From assembly GCA_003105035.1 (NCBI GenBank), contig PQAL01000024.1, forward strand, positions 1 through 64,000: a stretch of DNA of 64,000 bases. The letters are read 5' to 3'. Positions 52,345-62,750 of the stretch are shown here, piece by piece. The notes below the pieces were generated by a model. The model did no database searches and had not been told where the DNA came from. It was given only the letters and a program-made list of their open reading frames with translations. The translations under genes and the position numbers were made by a program. How positions within the stretch are numbered: the first letter of the stretch is position 1; each line of letters opens with the position of its first letter. This stretch comes from Anaerolineales bacterium. GTDB taxonomy: Bacteria; Chloroflexota; Anaerolineae; Anaerolineales; UBA4823.

Positions 52345-54690
52345 ATGATCGGAACACACATCCACATCACTGGTATCGTGCAGGGAGTGGGTTTCCGCCC
52401 CTTTGTCTACAACCAGGCTACCCAAAAAGGCCTGACTGGCTGGGTGTGTAATACATCTGCAGGGGTAGACATTGAGGTATACGGCGAGGCAGGGGATGTC
52501 AGCTCATTCATCAGCGCTTTTCACTCAGATGCGCCACCCCTTGCTCAAATCGATAGCCTCGAAGTGCAGGAGATCCCTTTAAAGTACTTTAAATCATTTG
52601 AGATCATCCAGTCAATGCCAATGAGCAAGGCTTTTCAACCCATTTCTCCAGACATCGCCATCTGCGACGATTGTTTAAAAGAGGTATTCGACCCAACTGA
52701 CCGACGCTACCGCTACCCGTTTATCAACTGCACCAACTGCGGGCCTAGGTTGACCATCATCGAGGATATTCCATACGACCGGCCGAAAACGACCATGCGA
52801 GATTTCAAGATGTGCCCCGAGTGCCAGGCAGAATATTCCGATCCGACCAATCGAAGATTCCACGCCCAACCCATCGCCTGCCCGGAATGCGGCCCAAATG
52901 TGTGGTTCGAGTATCCCAGGCAGGAAAAAGCTGTAAAAAAGCAGCTCATTTCTGGTGAAGATGCCATCCGAACGACCCAAAAGCTGCTGCTCCAGGGCAA
53001 GATTGTTGCGATTAAAGGCATGGGGGGGTTTCACCTGGCATGTGATGCCACCAATACAAAAGCTGTGGCTGAGTTACGCCGCCGAAAGCTGCGTGTAGAT
53101 AAGCCGTTTGCAATCATGATGCCTGATACAGCCAGTATTGAAGCGAACTGCCTGGTCAACGAAGCTGACCGACAGCTGCTTGAATCACGCGAGCGCCCGA
53201 TCGTACTCCTTACCCGCAAGGGATCGTCAGAAATAACTCCTGAGGTAGCGCCTCGTCAAAATACGCTGGGGGCCATGCTCCCCTATACGCCCTTGCATTA
53301 CCTGTTATTCGCACCTCTGAATGGCTACAAATCTGGTGTAAGTGCTCACAAAAATCGCAAAATACCACCACTCGTCATGACCAGCGGTAACATCAGCGAG
53401 GAACCAATTGCTATTGACAATGATGCAGCTCTCGAGCAGCTTGCGAGCCTGGCGGATGGGTTCTTGATGCACAATCGTCCGATCCGTACACGCTGCGACG
53501 ATTCAGTGGTGCGTACGTATCTGAATGACATTTATCCGATCCGCAGGTCGCGCGGATATGCCCCATTCCCGGTTTATCTGGAGACCAAATCACCCCAGAT
53601 CCTTGCGACGGGTGGCGAGTTAAAAAATACATTTTGTATCGTGCGTGACCGCTATGCTTTTCTTAGCCACCATATCGGTGACATGGAAAATGTGGAAACC
53701 TACCAATCCTTTCACGATGGAATCACGCATTATGAAGCCCTTTTCCGGGTAAAACCTGAGGCACTTGCCTACGACCTGCATCCTAACTACCTGGCAACCC
53801 GCTACGCGTTGGAGCGCGCTGCGCGTGAAAAACTGCCGGCATTTGGCATTCAGCATCATCATGCGCATATCACCTCCTGCATGGCTGAACATGCTCTACC
53901 TGCAGGTCAACCGGTAATTGGTATCGCATTTGATGGCACTGGCTATGGATTGGACGGGACAATTTGGGGTGGAGAGTTTCTGCTCGCAGATTATCACGAT
54001 TTTACACGGTTTGCCCATTTAAAATATGTGCCTTTGCCCGGTGGAGATACAGCCATTCGTAAACCTGCCCGGATTGCCCTGGCATATTTATGGTCTACTG
54101 GAATGGAATGGGACAGCGAGTTAGCACCTGTCCGCGCGCTGTGTGCTGAAGAATTGTCCATATTGAAATCTCAGCTGAAACTAAAAATCAACACCCCTCT
54201 TACCTCCAGCATGGGGCGCTTTTTTGACGCAGTTGCGGCCTTATGCGGTATCCGCCAGTTGGTCAACTACGAAGCTCAGGCAGCGATCGAGTTTGAAGCC
54301 CTGGCTGACCTTGCTGAGACTGGCGTGTATGATTTCATTGTTAAGGACAAGGATGATGACGGCAGCTTGCAAATCGATTCACTGCCACTCATCGAACAGG
54401 TGCTGATCGATGTGCAACGAGGCACACCTGTCTCAAAAATCTCAGCCTGCTTCCACAATAGCATCGCCAGGCTGGTTTTAGAGCTTTGTGAGCGGATCAG
54501 GCGAGAGCATGGAGTTGATCAAGTCGTACTCAGTGGTGGTGTATGGCAGAATCAGACATTATTGCAGAAAACGCATGACTTGCTGATTACGAAGGAATAT
54601 CAGGTGTACGTTCACCGTAAGGTGCCAACTAATGATGGAGGATTGTCGCTCGGCCAGGCTGTTGTGGCAATCCATAGGATGATGAGATGA
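52345..54690 (+). CDS. hypF: carbamoyltransferase HypF
   Basis: About 781 residues from the ATG at 52345; an upstream TTG frame overlaps hypB. In order: acylphosphatase domain (GIVQGVGFRPFVYN), two zinc fingers (CDDC with CTNC; CPEC with CPEC), the YrdC-like domain (KGMGGFHLACDA, TSGNISEEPIA), and the Kae1-like domain (HHHAHITSCMAEH, FDGTGYGLDGTIWGGEF, VLSGGVWQN). It makes the CN ligand precursor from carbamoyl phosphate for HypE. Confidence 0.97.
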   Translation: MIGTHIHITGIVQGVGFRPFVYNQATQKGLTGWVCNTSAGVDIEVYGEAGDVSSFISAFHSDAPPLAQIDSLEVQEIPLKYFKSFEIIQSMPMSKAFQPISPDIAICDDCLKEVFDPTDRRYRYPFINCTNCGPRLTIIEDIPYDRPKTTMRDFKMCPECQAEYSDPTNRRFHAQPIACPECGPNVWFEYPRQEKAVKKQLISGEDAIRTTQKLLLQGKIVAIKGMGGFHLACDATNTKAVAELRRRKLRVDKPFAIMMPDTASIEANCLVNEADRQLLESRERPIVLLTRKGSSEITPEVAPRQNTLGAMLPYTPLHYLLFAPLNGYKSGVSAHKNRKIPPLVMTSGNISEEPIAIDNDAALEQLASLADGFLMHNRPIRTRCDDSVVRTYLNDIYPIRRSRGYAPFPVYLETKSPQILATGGELKNTFCIVRDRYAFLSHHIGDMENVETYQSFHDGITHYEALFRVKPEALAYDLHPNYLATRYALERAAREKLPAFGIQHHHAHITSCMAEHALPAGQPVIGIAFDGTGYGLDGTIWGGEFLLADYHDFTRFAHLKYVPLPGGDTAIRKPARIALAYLWSTGMEWDSELAPVRALCAEELSILKSQLKLKINTPLTSSMGRFFDAVAALCGIRQLVNYEAQAAIEFEALADLAETGVYDFIVKDKDDDGSLQIDSLPLIEQVLIDVQRGTPVSKISACFHNSIARLVLELCERIRREHGVDQVVLSGGVWQNQTLLQKTHDLLITKEYQVYVHRKVPTNDGGLSLGQAVVAIHRMMR

Positions 54691-54712
54691 GCGGCAACGT
54701 TTTGGAGGTATT

Positions 54713-54952
54713 ATGTGCTTAGCGGTTCCAGGAAAAATCGTTGAGATTTACGAGACCAATGGTTTATTAATGGGCAAGATAGACTTCGGAGGCGTAACAC
54801 GAGAGGTATGTCTCAGTTATGTGCCTGAAGCAAAGGTCGGTGATTATACGATTATCCACGTGGGTTTCGCCCTCAACCTGATCGACGAACAGGAAGCCAT
54901 GGAAACCTTAGCCCTTCTAGATGAGATATCCAAGCAGGATATTGAAGAATGA
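54713..54952 (+). CDS. hypC: hydrogenase assembly chaperone HypC
   Basis: 79 residues starting MCLAVPGKI, with the essential Cys2. [25 protein letters not shown] and VHVG-like [13 protein letters not shown] are standard. It carries the Fe(CN)2CO unit with HypD. GGAGG precedes the start and the stop overlaps hypD. Confidence 0.97.
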   Translation: MCLAVPGKIVEIYETNGLLMGKIDFGGVTREVCLSYVPEAKVGDYTIIHVGFALNLIDEQEAMETLALLDEISKQDIEE

Positions 54953-56037
54953 AGTACCTCTCTGAATACCGTGACGCCCAGCTGGTGAGGGCTGTGATGG
55001 ACGAAATTTCTCGGACCATTCATCAGCCCTGGGTGATCATGGAAATTTGTGGGGGTCAGACACATTCGATCATGAAGTACGGTCTCGAACAGCTGCTACC
55101 TGCAGATGTAGAACTAGTGCATGGGCCGGGCTGCCCGGTATGCGTGACTTCGCTGGAGATGATCGATAAAGCACTCGCCATTGCATCCCTACCCAATGTC
55201 ATTTTTACATCTTATGGTGATATGCTGCGGGTGCCAGGCTCAAGCGGTGACTTGTTCTCGGTCAGGGCCACCGGAGGTGATGTGCGGGTAGTTTACTCCT
55301 CCCTGGATGCAATAAAAATCGCCCAGGAGAATCCTGATAAGCAGGTTGTATTCTTTGCCATTGGGTTTGAAACCACGGCCCCGGCAAACGCCATGAGCGT
55401 AATTCAAGCACATAACCTTGGCTTGGAAAATTTTAGCTTATTGGTATCACATGTCAGGGTACCACCAGCCATGCACGCCATTTTAGGTTCACCGAGTAGC
55501 CGTGTGCAGGGCTTTCTGGCTGCAGGTCATGTGTGCAGCGTGATGGGATTTTGGGAATACCCTTCCATCGCGGAAAAATACAATGTTCCGATCACGATAA
55601 CTGGCTTTGAACCCCTGGATATTGCCCAGGGGATACTTCTTACTATTAGGCAGCTGGAAAATGGCAGCCACGCTGTTGAAAATGCTTACGCGCGGGTGGT
55701 GACCTTTGATGGAAACCGACCGGCACAAAAAACCATCCGTCAGGTCTTTGAAGATTGTGCTCAAGCATGGCGCGGGATTGGAATGATCCCGTTAAGCGGC
55801 TGGCGCCTAAAAGATGAATTCAGCAATTACGATGCAACCAACCGCTTCCAGGTCCAATCGATAAAACCGTCCGAGTCACAGCTATGCATTGCCGGGCAGA
55901 TACTCCAGGGGCTTAAAAAACCAGTGAATTGCCCGGCATATGCCACTCAATGTACACCAGAACATCCGCTAGGTGCCACGATGGTGTCATCAGAAGGCGC
56001 CTGCGCTGCTTACTATCGATATGGAAGGTCACAATGA
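54949..56037 (+). CDS. hypD: hydrogenase formation protein HypD
   Basis: 362 residues. [32 protein letters not shown] (the redox and iron-binding cysteines), [11 protein letters not shown] and AGHVCSVMG are family motifs. The C-terminal cysteines bind a [4Fe-4S] cluster. It is the scaffold for the Fe(CN)2CO group. It overlaps hypC and hypE by four bases each (ATGA). Confidence 0.97.
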   Translation: MKYLSEYRDAQLVRAVMDEISRTIHQPWVIMEICGGQTHSIMKYGLEQLLPADVELVHGPGCPVCVTSLEMIDKALAIASLPNVIFTSYGDMLRVPGSSGDLFSVRATGGDVRVVYSSLDAIKIAQENPDKQVVFFAIGFETTAPANAMSVIQAHNLGLENFSLLVSHVRVPPAMHAILGSPSSRVQGFLAAGHVCSVMGFWEYPSIAEKYNVPITITGFEPLDIAQGILLTIRQLENGSHAVENAYARVVTFDGNRPAQKTIRQVFEDCAQAWRGIGMIPLSGWRLKDEFSNYDATNRFQVQSIKPSESQLCIAGQILQGLKKPVNCPAYATQCTPEHPLGATMVSSEGACAAYYRYGRSQ

Positions 56038-57113
56038 CGGATCCCTTACCAACCATTGAAGGATTGGTCTGCCCTGTTCCCCTGCCTCATAACGAAAGGA
56101 TCGTACTCGGCCATGGAAGTGGTGGCCGCATGTCGTTTGATCTGATCACCAAGATTTTCACCTCGTCCTTTGATAATCCCATCCTAAAGCAAGGGGATGA
56201 CGGAGGCGTTCTGAGCATTTCGACTGGAGATCAGGCAGCCAGCCAAAGGGTTGCCATAAGCACTGATTCGCACGTGGTAACACCACTATTCTTTCCGGGC
56301 GGAGATATTGGTAAGCTGGCAGTGTGCGGAACGGTCAATGATGTAGCCATGATGGGTGGTAACCCGCTCTACCTGACGACTGGATTCATCCTGGAAGAGG
56401 GTTTGGACCTGGAAATCTTACGTAAGGTGATTGAGTCGATGAGATCCTCCGCCGTAGAAGCAAAAGTCCAGGTTATCGCCGGAGACACCAAAGTAGTCCA
56501 GAAAGGGAAAGCAGACGGATTGTATATCAACACTACTGGGCTGGGGCTAATCCCAGATGGGGTCAATATCAGCGGTCACAATGCCAGGCCAGGGGATGTG
56601 GTTATCCTATCTGGGACGATTGGTGATCATGGAATTGCCGTACTGGCAGCCCGAGGCGAGCTGGACTTCGAAGCACAGCTTGAGAGCGACGTGGCACCCC
56701 TGAACAACCTGGTGAGAGCCATGCTGGATGTTAGCAAAGCGATTCACGTCTTGCGTGATCCCACACGTGGAGGCCTGGCGACCAGCCTAAATGAGATTGC
56801 ACTTCAATCGGGTGTGGGAATAAATATTTATGAAAATGCCATTCCGGTAAAACCCGCTGTTGCAGCAGCGTGCGAGATGTTAGGCTTTGATCCATTATAT
56901 GTCGCCAATGAAGGTAAATTAATCGCTATTGTGGCGAACGAAGTCGCTGAGCAAATCCTATCCACGCTTAAGGTACATCCACTTGGTCAGGAAGCAGCTA
57001 TCATCGGTAAGATCACAGAGCATGCAGGGGATCATGTAACATTAAAAACCACCTTCGGCACCACCCGCATGGTTGACATGCTTTCAGGCGAGATGCTGCC
57101 CAGGATCTGTTGA
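56034..57113 (+). CDS. hypE: hydrogenase expression/formation protein HypE
   Basis: 359 residues from the ATG at 56034, which overlaps the hypD stop. [22 protein letters not shown] ATP-site segment, [24 protein letters not shown], and [15 protein letters not shown] are typical. It ends PRIC, and the terminal cysteine carries the thiocarboxamide that becomes the cyanide ligand. It is the last gene of the hyp operon; no hydrogenase subunit genes follow. Confidence 0.97.
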   Translation: MTDPLPTIEGLVCPVPLPHNERIVLGHGSGGRMSFDLITKIFTSSFDNPILKQGDDGGVLSISTGDQAASQRVAISTDSHVVTPLFFPGGDIGKLAVCGTVNDVAMMGGNPLYLTTGFILEEGLDLEILRKVIESMRSSAVEAKVQVIAGDTKVVQKGKADGLYINTTGLGLIPDGVNISGHNARPGDVVILSGTIGDHGIAVLAARGELDFEAQLESDVAPLNNLVRAMLDVSKAIHVLRDPTRGGLATSLNEIALQSGVGINIYENAIPVKPAVAAACEMLGFDPLYVANEGKLIAIVANEVAEQILSTLKVHPLGQEAAIIGKITEHAGDHVTLKTTFGTTRMVDMLSGEMLPRIC

Positions 57114-57141
57114 TCAGAACTATTATGTTAATTATCGATCT

Positions 57142-57714
57142 TTAGGGGATAAGTTTATCGGCGACAATCCATGCTGTAGTCTTGTAATGATGGATGGTAA
57201 CTTTAGCGTCCGGATATGACAATTCAACACCGATCGCCTGGGGAGAGAGAAAATGGCTGCGCATCAAAGCCAGCTTCTCCATGATAGCCAAAATTTTTAC
57301 TGGCACGGTGCAGAAGTCTGGCTCTTCGATTACCAGTCGACCTCCAGGTTTCAATAGGCGCCACAGCTCCACAAGTGTATGATGTTGATCTGACACATGG
57401 TGTAAAGCATCCACCATGATGATCCGCTCAAATGACCCGGCTTTGAATGGCAACTGCTCGGTCTCCGTGCAGACTGCCATCAAAGATCCCTTACCATGTG
57501 CCTGGTAGAGCATACCCATCGATGAGTCAGCAACTACGATGCCTGCAGCCAAGCCATGGAGCGGGAAAGATTTTCGTCCAGTGCCGCCTGCTGCATCGAG
57601 CAAGTACCCTGATGTCGGTAGCTTAAGCAGCGTGATAAACCCCGACGCATCGGTTGGTTTGATAAACCGGTCGTAATAAGGTGCAACCCAATCAAAGTGA
57701 TTAAATGATCTCAT
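57142..57714 (-). CDS. class I SAM-dependent methyltransferase
   Basis: 190 residues. LDAAGGTGRKSFPL is the SAM loop, VVADSSMGML and CTETEQLPFKAGSFERIIMVDALHHVSD motif II and III, and LLKPGGRLVIEEPDF motif post-III. It resembles small ubiE-like methyltransferases, but is shorter. The substrate is unknown. A terminator separates it from the acidic small protein upstream. Confidence 0.85.
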   Translation of the reverse strand: MRSFNHFDWVAPYYDRFIKPTDASGFITLLKLPTSGYLLDAAGGTGRKSFPLHGLAAGIVVADSSMGMLYQAHGKGSLMAVCTETEQLPFKAGSFERIIMVDALHHVSDQHHTLVELWRLLKPGGRLVIEEPDFCTVPVKILAIMEKLALMRSHFLSPQAIGVELSYPDAKVTIHHYKTTAWIVADKLIP

Positions 57715-57731
57715 GCGTGGCTATAATGCAA

Positions 57732-57758
57732 AAGAGCCTCCAAAGCGAGGAGGCTCTT
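57732..57758 (-). terminator. intrinsic terminator of the acidic small protein gene
   Basis: AAGAGCCTCC at 57732-57741 pairs with GGAGGCTCTT at 57749-57758. Read on the minus strand it directly follows the gene at 57783-58022 and precedes the methyltransferase start. Confidence 0.8.
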
Positions 57759-57782
57759 AGTATTCTTCAAGGGTGGAAGCAA

Positions 57783-58022
57783 TTAGAACTCATCTTCATC
57801 GATGTATAAATCGTCATCTTCCTCATCAACATCCACATCTTCCCAATCATCCAATTCTTCGGCTTCTTCTTCCTCTTCATCCCATTCGTCTTCTGTCTCG
57901 ATATCATTGGCACGAGAGTAAGTCATACATCCCATGTCAGGGTCGATCTCAACAGCAGCTGCGCCACAGTATCCATCATCCAGGAAAACGCAATCAACAT
58001 AATGGCATCGTATTCGGGGCAT
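57783..58022 (-). CDS. small Cys-containing acidic protein (DUF1540-like N-terminus)
   Basis: 79 residues. AGGAGG precedes the ATG, and a terminator follows, so this is a real free-standing gene. Residues 1-35 have four cysteines (CHYVDC, GYC, GC) in a spacing similar to DUF1540 metal-binding peptides. The remaining 40 residues are almost all Asp and Glu. It may bind a metal or a basic protein. The function is unknown. Confidence 0.75.
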   Translation of the reverse strand: MPRIRCHYVDCVFLDDGYCGAAAVEIDPDMGCMTYSRANDIETEDEWDEEEEEAEELDDWEDVDVDEEDDDLYIDEDEF

Positions 58023-58261
58023 GGATTCCTCCTAAATAAAATAATCGCTTACCGTCAAGCAATAACGCGCTACCTGGACAATCCCTTTTCCAGACGGCAG
58101 TGATTTTACCTCAGATAATGCAAACCGCAAAGTCTCAGTCAAGGCAAAATATCGCCTATTTTCCTCAGAAATACGAGGCGACATTATATCACCACATTTG
58201 CAAATTGATTGCCAATCTGCGTGCTAACGTTACCGATTTCAATCCCCCTGACCTGCAACAC

Positions 58262-60538
58262 TCAGCCTGGCCGAACCCGGTGGGCTTCCATGACATTGGG
58301 TAAAGCCTCAATCCGGGTCAATACCCGGGTCAGCTGGTCGATATCCTTTACTTCCAAAACAAGATCCAGGATTGCCAAACTAAGCTTTGAGTCATGATTG
58401 ACGCCAGCCTGCACCAAGCCCATATTGATGCCCTCATTGGCGACCAGGTTTGACACGTCGCGAGCAAGACCGTCGCGATCATAAGCTTTTACCCTCACCG
58501 ATACCGGGTAGGTCCGCTTAGGTTCTCCCCATGCCACCCTGACAAGGCGCTCCTTTTCCCTCAAACGCAGGATATTCGGGCAGTCTCTGCGGTGGATGGT
58601 AGCTCCCCGCCCACGTGTCACATAGCCGATGATGTCATCCCCAGGTACCGGATTGCAACAACGCGCCATTGTCGTCAGCAGTCCCTTCAGACCCACCACG
58701 GTGATGGTATCGTGACTCTCGCCGGCAGTCTCCGGAATCTGGCGCGTACCAAATTTTAAGCCTTCTTCATCCTGTTCATTTTGCATCAATTGATTGGCTA
58801 TGCGTATTAATGGGACGTCACCACAGCCAATTGCTACATAAAGATCTTCAACTGTCCGATATTCGAACTGCCGGGCGAGCTGCTCAATGTTGATATCCCC
58901 CAAACCAAGCCGCCGTAGCTCCCGTTCGAGCAGGTCTCTACCCTGATTGATATTTTGCTCTCGCGCTTGCTTCTTGAACCAGTAGCGAATCTTCGCCCGG
59001 GCTCGCTGGGTCTTCACCAAACCGAGGTTCGGGTTGAGCCAGTCCCGGCTCGGGCCACCGCGTTTGGCGGTCAGCACTTCCACTTGCTCACCCGTACGCA
59101 GTACATAATCCAACGAGACCAGCTTCCCGTTTACTTTTGCACCCCGGCAACGGTGCCCAATATCAGTATGGACATGGTAAGCAAAGTCAATCGCGGTTGA
59201 GCCAGCTGGCAGGTCATATATATCACCCTTCGGAGTGAAGACGTATACACGATCCTGGAAGACATCCGATTTGAGGCTGTCAACAAACTCACCGGCATCT
59301 TCGACGTCTTGCCGCCATTCCATCAACGAGCGAAACCACAGGATTTTCTTCTCAAATGCTTCATCGCGGGGCGCGCCCTCTTTATATCGCCAATGAGCAG
59401 CAATACCCAGCTCAGCATTCTGATGCATCTCGGGTGTTCGAATCTGAATTTCCAGGGTCTTTCCATCGTCATACAACACGGCAGTATGCAGCGACTGATA
59501 GAAGTTATCCTTGGGCACAGCAATATAGTCATCAAACTGACCTGGGATGGGTCTCCAATGGGTGTGGATCACACCTAACGTGCTGTAGGCAGAAGGGATA
59601 TCCTGTACGATGATACGAACCCCGCGAATATCATGGACCTGATCAAATTGAACGCCTTTACGCACCATCTTTCGATAAATCGAATAGATATGCTTTGGCC
59701 GCCCTGAAATCTCTGGTTTTATTCCGTGTTGGGTAATGATTTCGGTGAGATGGTCGATGATATCATTCATCTCCTTTTCACGATCCATGCGGCGTTCGGC
59801 GATATTCGTGGCGATTTCCTTGTATTTTTCTGGGTTCACATAGCGGAAAGCTAAATCCTCCAATTCCCACTTCATCTGCCAGATACCCAGACGGTTAGCC
59901 AGGGGGGCAAAGATATCCAGAGTTTCCTGTGCGATTCGTTGACGTTTAGCCAACGGCATATGGCCAAGTGTGCGCATATTGTGCAGCCGGTCGGCAAGTT
60001 TGATCAACACTACGCGCACGTCCTCGCCCATGGCCAGGAAGGTTTTACGTAGGGTTTCAGAAACAAGGTCATACTTGCGGCTTTTAGCCCGCATTTCAGC
60101 ATAGTCTTCCGGGTTTGGCTCACCTCGCCTGTCAGCAACTTGCCGTAATTCTTCATCCTGAAGATCTTCTTCAAGATGCTGATCCCCTCTGGATACGCGG
60201 GGTAGCTGGGTTAATTTTGTTACCCCATCTACCAGCTTGGCGACATCATCGCCAAAGTCTCTTTTGATATCGGTAAGCTTCACCGGGGTATCTTCAACAG
60301 TGTCGTGCAACAAACCCGCAACAATCACCTCTACCGGCACTCTAATCTCAGCCAGGATTGAGGCCACAGCCACACAGTGATTTACATAAGGCTCACCGGA
60401 AGCGCGGTTCTGTCCGCGGTGTGCATTCTCAGCCATCTTATAGGCGCGTAATATCAGATCACGGTCAGCGATCGTATAAATCTCAGGAAGAGAATCCATC
60501 AACTGTTCAATCTGCATAGGTTCGAACCTATCGGGCAT
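58262..60538 (-). CDS. relA: bifunctional (p)ppGpp synthetase/hydrolase
   Basis: 758 residues. The HD hydrolase domain has HDTVED at 78-83, so hydrolase activity is expected. The synthetase domain has GRPKHIYSIYRKM, DIRGVRIIV, FYQSLHTAVL and EIQIRT. TGS (VYVFTPKGDIYDLPAGSTAIDFAYHVHTDIGHRC), a zinc-finger-like CCNPVPGDDIIG and an ACT domain end it. It controls the stringent response. The gap of about 240 bases to the next minus-strand gene holds no clear terminator. Confidence 0.96.
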   Translation of the reverse strand: MPDRFEPMQIEQLMDSLPEIYTIADRDLILRAYKMAENAHRGQNRASGEPYVNHCVAVASILAEIRVPVEVIVAGLLHDTVEDTPVKLTDIKRDFGDDVAKLVDGVTKLTQLPRVSRGDQHLEEDLQDEELRQVADRRGEPNPEDYAEMRAKSRKYDLVSETLRKTFLAMGEDVRVVLIKLADRLHNMRTLGHMPLAKRQRIAQETLDIFAPLANRLGIWQMKWELEDLAFRYVNPEKYKEIATNIAERRMDREKEMNDIIDHLTEIITQHGIKPEISGRPKHIYSIYRKMVRKGVQFDQVHDIRGVRIIVQDIPSAYSTLGVIHTHWRPIPGQFDDYIAVPKDNFYQSLHTAVLYDDGKTLEIQIRTPEMHQNAELGIAAHWRYKEGAPRDEAFEKKILWFRSLMEWRQDVEDAGEFVDSLKSDVFQDRVYVFTPKGDIYDLPAGSTAIDFAYHVHTDIGHRCRGAKVNGKLVSLDYVLRTGEQVEVLTAKRGGPSRDWLNPNLGLVKTQRARAKIRYWFKKQAREQNINQGRDLLERELRRLGLGDINIEQLARQFEYRTVEDLYVAIGCGDVPLIRIANQLMQNEQDEEGLKFGTRQIPETAGESHDTITVVGLKGLLTTMARCCNPVPGDDIIGYVTRGRGATIHRRDCPNILRLREKERLVRVAWGEPKRTYPVSVRVKAYDRDGLARDVSNLVANEGINMGLVQAGVNHDSKLSLAILDLVLEVKDIDQLTRVLTRIEALPNVMEAHRVRPG

Positions 60539-60687
60539 AGTATACTCACGCCGCTATGCGGACACAAGGGGTGATATTCATGCTGTATTCCATGTAAAAG
60601 TAACATTAATCAATAAGGATAGCAGATGTGAATTTTTAATAATAGTAAAATTAACATCATAAGATTGGTACAGAAAGAGAGGCATCC

Positions 60688-61359
60688 ATGTGCGGAAGGT
60701 TTACACTTACAATTGACCCCACTCAACTGCAGGAAGCTTTTCCATGGGCTGAAATCCCTGACGATATCTTCCCCAGGTATAATATCGCCCCCTCCCAATC
60801 AGTGGCAGTCATACCCAATACTGGTGATCCGCGCGTAGCGATGTATAAGTGGGGGTTGATCCCTTCTTGGTCGAAAGATCCAGCCATCGGTGATCGCATG
60901 ATCAATGCTCGTGCAGAATCACTGGCTGAAAAACCTTCCTTCAGGAACGCATACCGCCGCCGGCGATGCTTGATCCTGGCCGATGGGTTTTACGAGTGGA
61001 AACAAGATCCTACTCGAAAAAGCAAAACACCGATGTATATCCGCTTGAAAAATGGCCAACCATTCGCCTTTGCCGGTTTATGGGAGATCTGGAAATCTCC
61101 AGGTGGGGATGAAGTGCGCACTTGCACCATCATTACCACCCAACCAAATTCGCTGCTCGAACCCATCCATAATCGCATGCCGGTTATCCTGCCCACGGAT
61201 GCCTATCAGGAATGGCTCACGGGAGAAGATCGCCAGCCCGCCCAGTTAAATGGCCTCCTGATAGCTTATCCCGCGTCTGAAATGCTGGCTTATCCAGTTT
61301 CACGCATGGTCAACAGCCCACAAACCGATGCACCAGAATTGATCCAGCCGATTGATTAG
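60688..61359 (+). CDS. SOS response-associated peptidase (YedK/HMCES, SRAP)
   Basis: 223 residues. Starts MCGRFT, with catalytic Cys2 that forms a thiazolidine link with abasic DNA. RYNIAPSQ, WGLIPSW, NARAESLAEKPSFRNAYRRRRCLILADGFYEW and HNRMPVIL follow, with the Asn, Glu and His of the active site. It protects abasic sites in single-stranded DNA. The next gene starts 17 bases later. Confidence 0.97.
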   Translation: MCGRFTLTIDPTQLQEAFPWAEIPDDIFPRYNIAPSQSVAVIPNTGDPRVAMYKWGLIPSWSKDPAIGDRMINARAESLAEKPSFRNAYRRRRCLILADGFYEWKQDPTRKSKTPMYIRLKNGQPFAFAGLWEIWKSPGGDEVRTCTIITTQPNSLLEPIHNRMPVILPTDAYQEWLTGEDRQPAQLNGLLIAYPASEMLAYPVSRMVNSPQTDAPELIQPID

Positions 61360-61375
61360 TTCTGGACCTATAGAA

Positions 61376-62749
61376 ATGATCTTCAAGCCAGAGCAATTTT
61401 CTACCAGCAGTTTGCGTAGCTCGCCCCTTGGAACCAAAATCTGCCAGGTTCTTGCAGCAACACTCAACCAGGCCGATGCCGGGATGTGCCTGCGCAGTCA
61501 TCTCCAGGTTGAGTCTGATAATTTGCTGATTGACACCTCGCGTACAGAATTGGCAATATTTAATAATGTCTATCTTGTCGGCGTGGGTAAGGCTGCGCTG
61601 CCGATGACAAGCACCATGATAGACTTGATCGGTAAGAGGATCACATCGGGAGTGGTCCTCACCAAAAACGGATACACAGGCTGTATGGATTTGGTCGATG
61701 ACAGGATCGAGATTTTTGAAGCAGGCCATCCAATCCCTGACCAGCGGAACATTAAAGCTTCAACAAAATTATTAACTAAAATGAGTCATCTCAATACCGA
61801 CGATCTCGTGATCTGCCTGATTTCGGGAGGTGGATCGGCTCTATTGACCAAACCAGCGCACGGGATCACTTTGGCAGACCTGCAACAAACAAACAACGTA
61901 TTACTACGCTGTGGTGCTTCAATAGATGATATTAATACGGTGCGCAAGCACCTGGATGAGCTCAAAGGTGGCGGTCTTGCCCGGGTTCTGTACCCAGCTC
62001 AAATTATCACATTGATCTTGTCCGATGTACCTGGTGACCGATTGCATAGCATCGCATCAGGCCCAACCGTGCCAGACCCAACCACATTCGCGGATGCGTA
62101 TAAAGTGCTCACGAAATTTGGCATCTTGGACCAGGTTCCAGATTGCGTGTTGAATCACCTTAACGAGGGCCTATCCAGGGAAATCCCTGAGACGCTGAAA
62201 CCCGGCAGTTACTACTTTGAGCACACCACTAATCATCTGGTAGGGAGTAACTCACAGCTGGTTACAGCAGCAGCCCAGGTAGCAAATAGCACTGGCTTTA
62301 CTACTGAATTACTCCCAGTCATGTTGCATGGAGAAGCCTCCCTGGCAGGCCAGGAACTTGTTGATTATGCGAAATCATTCGGAAAACACACGAAACTCAC
62401 TCAACCATTATGCCTGATCGCAGGCGGTGAGACGACCGTAACGGTTAATGGATTGGGTAAGGGTGGGCGTAACCAGGAACTTGTCCTTGGCGCAGTCAAA
62501 AGCTTAGCATCGGCAGAAAATCTGATCCTGATCAGCCAGGCCACCGACGGTGGGGATGGTCCAACGGACGCAGCCGGTGCAGTCGCCACGCAGCAGACAT
62601 ACCAGCGGGGTTTACAAAAAGCTCTCGATCCGCAATATTACCTGACCAGAAATGACTCATACTCCTATTTTGACTCATTAGATGACCTGATCAAAATAGG
62701 CCCGACTTTGACAAACTTGAATGACCTGGTTTTCGTTTTTTCCAGCTAA
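61376..62749 (+). CDS. glycerate 2-kinase (MOFRL family)
   Basis: 457 residues from the ATG at 61376; a TTG at 61352 would overlap the SRAP gene. VGVGKAALPMTSTMI, GHPIPDQRN, CLISGGGSALLTKPA, VRKHLDELKGGGLARVLYPA, LILSDVPGD and the C-terminal GGETTVTVNGLGKGGRNQELVLGA with ATDGGDGPTDAAGA are those of DUF4147-MOFRL kinases. The enzyme makes 2-phosphoglycerate from D-glycerate. It ends next to the convergent copA gene. Confidence 0.93.
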   Translation: MIFKPEQFSTSSLRSSPLGTKICQVLAATLNQADAGMCLRSHLQVESDNLLIDTSRTELAIFNNVYLVGVGKAALPMTSTMIDLIGKRITSGVVLTKNGYTGCMDLVDDRIEIFEAGHPIPDQRNIKASTKLLTKMSHLNTDDLVICLISGGGSALLTKPAHGITLADLQQTNNVLLRCGASIDDINTVRKHLDELKGGGLARVLYPAQIITLILSDVPGDRLHSIASGPTVPDPTTFADAYKVLTKFGILDQVPDCVLNHLNEGLSREIPETLKPGSYYFEHTTNHLVGSNSQLVTAAAQVANSTGFTTELLPVMLHGEASLAGQELVDYAKSFGKHTKLTQPLCLIAGGETTVTVNGLGKGGRNQELVLGAVKSLASAENLILISQATDGGDGPTDAAGAVATQQTYQRGLQKALDPQYYLTRNDSYSYFDSLDDLIKIGPTLTNLNDLVFVFSS

Positions 62750-62750
62750 A

